Below, piece after piece: positions 4,877 through 9,607 of a DNA stretch of 9,607 nucleotides (position 1 is the first letter of the stretch; every line of letters starts with the position of its first letter). The DNA comes from Omnitrophica bacterium RIFCSPLOWO2_01_FULL_45_10. Its GTDB lineage: Bacteria; Omnitrophota; Gorgyraeia; 2-01-FULL-45-10. The position numbers and the translations under genes were made by a program. The notes below the pieces were generated by a model, which was not told where the DNA came from, did no database searches, and saw nothing but the letters and a program-made list of their open reading frames with translations. Location: positions 4,091-13,697 of the forward strand of contig MHFL01000020.1 of assembly GCA_001804165.1 (NCBI GenBank). Reading direction: 5' to 3'.

Positions 4877-6532
4877 TCTCTCATACCACTCCATGAGAAT
4901 CTTCTCTCCCGACTTTCCCCTCAACGTATATCCTAACTGCCCGATCTCCGGCCGCGGAAAATAATTCCACCAATATAGGCCCTTAAACCAGCTTCTCTTG
5001 GATAAAACGGTCAACAAACTATTCAAACAATTCGCCTGCTCCTCCTGAGATTCGACATGCTTCGCGAGCGTCGGCAATACCCTCCAGGGCTGCTTATTAG
5101 CGCCCTCTATGGTATCGTAGCCGATCTCCGTAAATATGACCGGTTTTGTTAATTTATTCTCTTTGAGCCATCTCTCGATGGTATCAGCGTGCTCGGTCCA
5201 TGCATTTGTCAATTCCTCTTTTGGCGGGTTATTCTTTTTCGTAAGGGGAAAGTAGGCGTCAATGCCTATGAAGTCAACATGCTGCCAAAATGGCACAGTA
5301 TCATATTCGTCCCAGTTCGCCGCATAGACGAGCGGGCCCTTATATATTTTTCTTGCCTCTTTTATTATATCGAGCCACCTATCTTTCCATCTCGTCGTAG
5401 TGGTATTGGATAATTCGGTCCCTACGCAAAACAGTTCCACGTTGTACTTGGCCGCTATTTTCCCGTAATGAAGTATGAATTCCTTGTAACTCTTGAACCA
5501 GTCTTCGGTTGGAAGAATATTTACCCTCGCGTCTTCATCCGCGAGATCTACATGCGGCTTAAGCATGACCTTCATGCCCAGCGCGTGAATTATATTGATC
5601 GCGTGTCCTAATGACTCGTCGCTTACGGTCTTTACGGGATCGGGGTATATCCTATTTGATGCCGCGTCATCCTGATAGCGCACTGCCATGAGCGCGATGT
5701 GACCTACGCCTAGTCGCGATATGTATATGAGACTGTAGTCAGAGATATCGGTTCCCAATTCATCCGCATCCCAGGAAGTATAGTTCACCCCCCTCTGAAA
5801 TTCCTGAGCGCTGACGGGCCCGGGCGAGGAGACGATCTTGTGGTCTGTGAGTTTCATGATCTCTTCTCTTTTTTCCTCAACTTCTGTCTTCTTCTCTTTA
5901 GCTTTGAGCGTCTCTCTCAGAGGCGCTTCATCCGGATTTTTGTCTTTGGGCCCGTACGGCTCAAATTCCCATATTGATATGCCCCAATCCTGGTTCACGC
6001 GGCTTAGGCCCAGGAGTTTTACATACCGCGAGACAACCGGCTGGAAGACGACTTCGTTCATGCCGCCTGATTGCCCTTCGAGCAATATGAGCCGTTTCCA
6101 GTCTTTGGCGTCGTCCGATGTAAGTATCTCGTAGCGAGGCGCGTACGCCTGCTCCCATTTTATGATAATCTTGGACAGAGTCTTCGGCTTTCCAAAATCA
6201 AAATAGAGCCACTCCCCATCTCTATAGCCGGATGACCAGCGCGTCGCCATGTCGCCGTCAACCGGCGCCATCGGATCCGGTTTTGGCGCCCAGTCCGGCG
6301 TCTCGTCGAAACTCGACGCTACCGCGCCTTCGACCTTGAGGTAGACGAGCTCGTGGTTCGCGGTTTGCGGCTTGTTTTCGGCGGGTTGTTTTTCATCCGT
6401 TGACTGCGCGCACGACGCGCCCGAAAAAATAAACAAACTCAAAAATGAACCCAACAATATCTTTTTAATTTTACATTTTAAATTTAAATTTTGCATTTTG
6501 ATTTTTGAATTTTGAATTTTGTTATTTGTCAT
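4868..6532 (-). CDS. Secreted F5/8 type C + GH113-like glycoside hydrolase
   Basis: The product is 554 residues from ATG 6532. GAGAGG lies 9 bases before this codon; the ATG at 6541, overlapping the permease stop as ATGA, has no spaced ribosome site. Order: a lysine/asparagine-rich start encoded by low-complexity DNA, a hydrophobic signal (about 25-42; SGASC is a weak lipobox), an F5/8 type C (CBM32-like) domain at about 62-193 (MATRWSSG, WLYFDFGKPKTLS, RYVKLLGL), a charged linker (about 205-230), and a TIM barrel at about 245-554. The barrel has MKVMLKPHVD, VGTEL with likely acid/base Glu373, YAANW, FIGIDAYFPL, FTEIGY with likely nucleophile Glu469, and GLYWWNY. It resembles GH113 and shares blocks with 797-1864. 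Coupling to sugar permeases suggests it feeds their substrate. Beta-mannan is inferred, not shown. Confidence 0.78.
   Translation of the reverse strand: MTNNKIQNSKIKMQNLNLKCKIKKILLGSFLSLFIFSGASCAQSTDEKQPAENKPQTANHELVYLKVEGAVASSFDETPDWAPKPDPMAPVDGDMATRWSSGYRDGEWLYFDFGKPKTLSKIIIKWEQAYAPRYEILTSDDAKDWKRLILLEGQSGGMNEVVFQPVVSRYVKLLGLSRVNQDWGISIWEFEPYGPKDKNPDEAPLRETLKAKEKKTEVEEKREEIMKLTDHKIVSSPGPVSAQEFQRGVNYTSWDADELGTDISDYSLIYISRLGVGHIALMAVRYQDDAASNRIYPDPVKTVSDESLGHAINIIHALGMKVMLKPHVDLADEDARVNILPTEDWFKSYKEFILHYGKIAAKYNVELFCVGTELSNTTTTRWKDRWLDIIKEARKIYKGPLVYAANWDEYDTVPFWQHVDFIGIDAYFPLTKKNNPPKEELTNAWTEHADTIERWLKENKLTKPVIFTEIGYDTIEGANKQPWRVLPTLAKHVESQEEQANCLNSLLTVLSKRSWFKGLYWWNYFPRPEIGQLGYTLRGKSGEKILMEWYERLK
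6462..6523 (-). repeat. Low-complexity AT-rich repeat at the hydrolase start
   Basis: The minus strand is a run of AAAATTC, AAAATC, AAAATG and AAATTT units with almost no G or C. It encodes the unusual N terminus NKIQNSKIKMQNLNLKCKIK before the hydrophobic signal core. From memory, similar strings occur as dispersed intergenic repeats in other bacterial genomes and give chance translations of the KIQNSK type. Here it is read in frame and may lengthen the signal peptide n-region. An ATG inside it (6496) would also leave a workable signal peptide. Confidence 0.65.
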
Positions 6533-6537
6533 TATCT

Positions 6538-7383
6538 TCATCCTCTCAGCCCCGTCAACGCTATCCCCTTCATGAAATATTTCTGGAACGATAAAAAGAC
6601 AACGAGCATAGGCGTGGTCGCGACCACCGCGCCCGCCATTACCATCGCGAAGTTCGTGCCGAACTGGCCGTTTAAAACAGCCAGGCCCAAAGGAAGCGTC
6701 CTCATCGAACTTGTATTTATGACTATCAACGGCCATATGAAATTATTCCACTGCTGAAGAAACGTGAATATGGCCAAAGTCGCCAGCACCGGCTTTATCA
6801 ATGGTAATATGACCAGCCTGTATATCGTGAATTCGCCGCATCCGTCTATCTTGGCCGCGTCTATCAGGTCATCGGGTATTGACATTATGAACTGTCTGCA
6901 TAAGAATACGCCGAATACGCCCGCCATCACCGGGATTATCAACGCGTTATATGAATTGAGCCATCCCAATTTTCTCATGAGGACAAAACCGGAGATGAGG
7001 TTCACCTGCCAGGGTATCATGAGCGAACCCAGCAATACTATAAATATATTATCCCTTCCCCAAAATCTATGCTTGGCGAAAGCATAGCCGGCGAGGGAGC
7101 AGAAAAAAATATTCGCCAATGTTACGGCGCCCGCCACGTATACGGAATTGAAGAGGTACCTCCACATGGGGATAAGACGAAAGAGGTCCTGATAGGGAAG
7201 GGCCGTCGGATTTTTGACAATGAAAGACGGCGGATATGATTGTATCTCTTCTATCGGCTTTATGCTTGTCACAAACATCCATGCATAAGGTATGGCCATG
7301 GATATCGCGCCAACAAATAGAAACGAATAAATGAATGTTTTGAATATCGCGTCCTGCGCTTTTTTACTCTTGGCTAGGTCCAT
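6538..7383 (-). CDS. ABC sugar transporter permease, MalG/UgpE type
   Basis: The product is 281 residues, the usual size for this family, with about six membrane segments (near 13-35, 82-104, 112-135, 145-165, 193-215 and 250-272). The cytoplasmic EAA loop that contacts the ATPase is seen as DDLIDAAKIDGCGEFTIYRL followed by VILPLIKP (about 171-198); the first residue of the EAA motif is Asp here, a common variation. GGAG (7396-7393) lies 9 bases before the ATG. It pairs with the permease at 7411-8322, 27 bases upstream, to form the membrane channel of a CUT1-type importer for oligosaccharides. Its TGA stop lies just before the start of the secreted hydrolase. No ATPase gene is nearby, so a shared MsmX/UgpC-like ATPase elsewhere is likely. 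Confidence 0.92.
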   Translation of the reverse strand: MDLAKSKKAQDAIFKTFIYSFLFVGAISMAIPYAWMFVTSIKPIEEIQSYPPSFIVKNPTALPYQDLFRLIPMWRYLFNSVYVAGAVTLANIFFCSLAGYAFAKHRFWGRDNIFIVLLGSLMIPWQVNLISGFVLMRKLGWLNSYNALIIPVMAGVFGVFLCRQFIMSIPDDLIDAAKIDGCGEFTIYRLVILPLIKPVLATLAIFTFLQQWNNFIWPLIVINTSSMRTLPLGLAVLNGQFGTNFAMVMAGAVVATTPMLVVFLSFQKYFMKGIALTGLRG

Positions 7384-7410
7384 TTTTTATCACTCCGGTT
7401 TCTTTGTTTA

Positions 7411-8322
7411 CTAATATTCAATCCTCGATTTAACGAACTTCAGGTTTATTATTGTGACTAAAAAGATAACGATGAAGACTACGTAGCCGAGCGCCGAAGC
7501 ATAACCCATCTGGAATTTCCTGAATCCCATGTCGTATAGATACGCGACGAGGGTGAGGGCGGAATCCAAGACGCCTCCTATGCCGAATTCACTCTCAGTC
7601 ATTATGTATATGCGTTCGAAGACCTGAAACGAAGCGATGAAACCCATTATGACGACAAATACCATGGTCGGTTTTAAAAGAGGGAGCGTTATATGCCAGA
7701 ACTTTTCCAATACGTTCGCGCCATCGATGTCCGCTGCCTCATAAACAGTCGAAGGGATTGTCTGAAGCCCCGCCAGGAATAAAATCATGTTGTACCCGAT
7801 TCCTGCCCAGATTGACATTATCATTATAGCGGGCAATGTCCATACAGGGCTCATAAGCCAATCTATGGGCTTGAGGCCCAATGATAGCAGGAAATAATTT
7901 ATGAGCCCGTACTTTTCTCCCGCGAATAGCCATTTCCATATGACAGAGAGGGCGATGACCGATGTGACAGATGGTATGAAATATATGATCCTGAAAAAAT
8001 TCTTAAATTTTATCTGCTGATCAACGGCTATGGCGAGAAGAAGCGAGAGGACAACCCCCGGAGGGATGACCCCCAGCGTATAAATGACGGTGTTTTTGAT
8101 GGCCTTCCAAAACCTCGGGTCATCGAAAAAGATTGTTTTGTAATTGGCCAGGCCCACCCACTTGGGCGGATGTATTCCATTATACTCGGTGAAGGACCAA
8201 TAGAATGACGCGATGAGCGGCCCCACAATGAATACCACAAAGAGCAGGACCGCCGGCGCGATGAAAAAATACGACCATTTGTGCTCATTTAATCTTGCGA
8301 AAAGCGTCTTCTTTCGTTTCAT
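7411..8322 (-). CDS. ABC sugar transporter permease, MalF/UgpA type
   Basis: The product is 303 residues with about six membrane segments, the first at about 18-42 after a lysine-rich cytoplasmic start. The region after it (FYWSFTEYN...KWVGLANYKTIF) is typical of UgpA/LacF-like permeases. The EAA loop is canonical: VYEAADIDGANVLEKFWHIT then LPLLKP (about 193-218). It forms a heterodimer with the MalG-type permease next to it. The ATG at 8322 follows the isomerase stop by a single base (TAA-T-ATG) and no Shine-Dalgarno is evident, so translation probably depends on re-initiation after the isomerase. The imported sugar cannot be read from the sequence. The secreted GH113-like enzyme downstream suggests beta-linked oligosaccharides. 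Confidence 0.93.
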   Translation of the reverse strand: MKRKKTLFARLNEHKWSYFFIAPAVLLFVVFIVGPLIASFYWSFTEYNGIHPPKWVGLANYKTIFFDDPRFWKAIKNTVIYTLGVIPPGVVLSLLLAIAVDQQIKFKNFFRIIYFIPSVTSVIALSVIWKWLFAGEKYGLINYFLLSLGLKPIDWLMSPVWTLPAIMIMSIWAGIGYNMILFLAGLQTIPSTVYEAADIDGANVLEKFWHITLPLLKPTMVFVVIMGFIASFQVFERIYIMTESEFGIGGVLDSALTLVAYLYDMGFRKFQMGYASALGYVVFIVIFLVTIINLKFVKSRIEY

Positions 8323-8323
8323 A

Positions 8324-9118
8324 TTAAAACATGTCGTACTTTTTTATGAACCTACGCACCATCTCGAATGACTTGGGCACAAAAGCGAGTTCGTCTTCCT
8401 TGCCCTCGTATTCGATATTAAAAAATCCGCGGTAATTCGCCTCTTTTAATATTGTAAATATCCTGTTGAAATCGAATTGTAATTCTCTTCCGTCTTCGGA
8501 CAGTTCATGAATCTTACAATGCATATGCGTGGCGTAGGGCATGGATGCCTTGAGCGCCGCGTACATATCGGCATCCTGATAATTCCCGGTGTCCAAATTC
8601 AGTTTTACCCACGGCGAGTTGACGTCTTTAAGCAGTTTAAACGTCTCGACAGAAGTAGGAAGATACCCACCGCCGTTATGAGATTCTATGGCGAGTATTA
8701 CGCCTTTTTTAGCGGCGTACTTCGCGCATTCCTTTATGCTGTTAACTACCTTGGGCCAGAGTTCCTTGTGTCTCTCTTTGGGCGCCCAGCCCGCGAATAT
8801 CCTGAGGTTAGGCGCTCCCAAGATATACGCGGTGTCGGTCCATTGCCTTATCTTCTCCACTTCCGCTTTCTCGTCTTCTCTCTTATCCTTACCAAAACTG
8901 TTTCCCGGCGAGACAGCAGATATAGTAATTTGTAGATCTGTCGCTAACTTTTTTATCTTCAATAGATAATCCAGATCTTGGCTCTTGAGATGAACATCTA
9001 TTATATCCATACCGCCTATCTTAAGTTCCTCGGCACAAACATGCAGCAATTTCTCCAAATCCATCTTGCCGCTCGCGAATGTCCTGTTGTATGCCCACGT
9101 GCATAGTCCGAGTTTCAT
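8324..9118 (-). CDS. Sugar phosphate isomerase/epimerase family TIM barrel
   Basis: The product is 264 residues from ATG 9118, which overlaps the oxidoreductase stop as ATGA and has GGAGGTG at 9134-9128 with 9 bases of spacing; an in-frame GTG at 9130 is less likely. It belongs to the xylose isomerase-like barrel (AP_endonuc_2) superfamily. Likely metal ligands are Glu145 (LAIESHNGG), Asp176 (VKLNLDTGN), His200 (THMHCK) and Glu236 (FNIEYEG), all in their expected order. Family members isomerise or epimerise keto-sugars, and some act on 3-keto-glycosides, often together with a Gfo/Idh/MocA dehydrogenase such as the gene just upstream. It is cytoplasmic, with no signal peptide. The exact reaction is not predictable from the sequence. 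Confidence 0.88.
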   Translation of the reverse strand: MKLGLCTWAYNRTFASGKMDLEKLLHVCAEELKIGGMDIIDVHLKSQDLDYLLKIKKLATDLQITISAVSPGNSFGKDKREDEKAEVEKIRQWTDTAYILGAPNLRIFAGWAPKERHKELWPKVVNSIKECAKYAAKKGVILAIESHNGGGYLPTSVETFKLLKDVNSPWVKLNLDTGNYQDADMYAALKASMPYATHMHCKIHELSEDGRELQFDFNRIFTILKEANYRGFFNIEYEGKEDELAFVPKSFEMVRRFIKKYDMF

Positions 9119-9607
9119 ACCCTCACCCACCTCCCCTGCCGATTCGACTCATATGCCGCGTTTATCACGGCGATCGTATCTCGTCCCTCTTCTCCGGAGA
9201 CGAAAGGCCTCTCTTTTTTTATTACGCAATCTATGAAATAATGGACGGCATTCTCCCAGCCGCCGCCTGGGCCGATCTGAGGGTAAACCTCTTCCTGAAC
9301 GCAGTTTGGGTCTTCACCCTTCCTCGTTTTAGCGATTACGACCTTAACCGGCTTTTCTATGCCGAGGGCTGTCGTCATCTTTCCCTTTTCTCCGTAAGCG
9401 AACGTCAGGACCTCATAGGGCCTGGTCGTCCAACTGCATTCAATCTCGCCTTTTGAGTCGTCCTCGAATTTTAAAAGGACTGTAGCGTTATCATCGACTT
9501 TTACAGATTTCTCAAGAGTCCTTATCGTCGCGAAGACTTCTGTCACTTTCCTGCCGGCAAACCATCTGATTAGGTCCGTTATGTGAACGCCTATGTCAAT
9601 CATGGCC
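9115..9607 (-). CDS. Gfo/Idh/MocA family oxidoreductase, C-terminal part (runs off window)
   Basis: The frame is open to the window edge, and about 163 residues of the C-terminal domain are visible. The N-terminal NAD(P)-binding Rossmann fold lies beyond position 9607. The visible part opens with MIDIGVHITDLIRWFAG. In this family the Asp and the His four residues later (DIGVH) are active-site residues, as in inositol dehydrogenases. A beta-sheet domain follows, with VDDNATVLLKFEDDSKGEIECSW split by short turns, and the protein ends RQGRWVRV. The ATG at 9603 is internal and not a start. Its last codons carry the ribosome site of the isomerase, and the two genes overlap by 4 bases. The pair suggests oxidation then isomerisation or cleavage of a sugar, or the reverse; the substrate is unknown. 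Confidence 0.88.
   Translation of the reverse strand, partial: AMIDIGVHITDLIRWFAGRKVTEVFATIRTLEKSVKVDDNATVLLKFEDDSKGEIECSWTTRPYEVLTFAYGEKGKMTTALGIEKPVKVVIAKTRKGEDPNCVQEEVYPQIGPGGGWENAVHYFIDCVIKKERPFVSGEEGRDTIAVINAAYESNRQGRWVRV

Noticed and set aside
6533..6736. Longer open frame extending the hydrolase start upstream to 6736
   Set aside because: It would overlap the MalG-type permease by about 200 bases, and its extra residues read as a charged shadow of that gene. A spaced GAGAGG supports ATG 6532.
8507..8935. 142-codon plus-strand open frame
   Set aside because: It lies wholly opposite the isomerase gene, whose metal-ligand motifs are intact. The translation shows no recognisable domain.
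9079..9456. 125-codon plus-strand open frame
   Set aside because: It is opposite the oxidoreductase and isomerase junction. It has no family signature and is explained as a shadow.

Overview
The window reads as one carbohydrate-use locus from an uncultivated Gram-negative-like bacterium. Every gene I can support lies on the minus strand, so transcription runs from position 9607 toward position 1. There is no SusC/SusD pair. The OmpR-type two-component system, the stand-alone secreted sugar-binding proteins and the small palindromes between genes resemble genomes of Candidatus Omnitrophota or nearby PVC-like lineages, but that is an impression of style, not a measured placement.

In transcription order, 9607-6532 holds a tightly packed uptake and catabolism operon. 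It contains the C-terminal part of a Gfo/Idh/MocA oxidoreductase, a TIM-barrel sugar isomerase/epimerase that overlaps it by an ATGA, and two ABC sugar permeases (MalF/UgpA type, then MalG/UgpE type). A secreted F5/8 type C + GH113-like glycoside hydrolase starts at the end of the second permease. The solute-binding protein is not seen and may lie beyond position 9607. No transport ATPase is present.

Positions 4876-2646 hold a 42-bp perfect palindrome overlapping a possible promoter, followed by an OmpR-family response regulator and its membrane histidine kinase. Positions 2668-187 hold an AT-rich promoter region and then a secreted small carbohydrate-binding-like protein, a single-domain secreted GH113-like hydrolase, and a second paralogous small binding protein. 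At 95-1 the first 31 codons of a GH94-type phosphorylase start and run off the window. No gap between genes exceeds about 110 bases.

A working model is as follows. Secreted GH113-like enzymes, helped by the F5/8C module and two solo binding proteins, cut a beta-linked glycan such as a mannan or glucomannan. The ABC permeases import the oligosaccharides. A GH94 phosphorylase, the isomerase and the NAD(P)-dependent oxidoreductase process them inside the cell, and the two-component system, sitting between the two enzyme blocks, may sense the substrate or a related envelope signal. Glycan identity and regulation are inference. The clearest non-coding signals are three intergenic inverted repeats, two of which belong to one family and differ by compensatory base changes.
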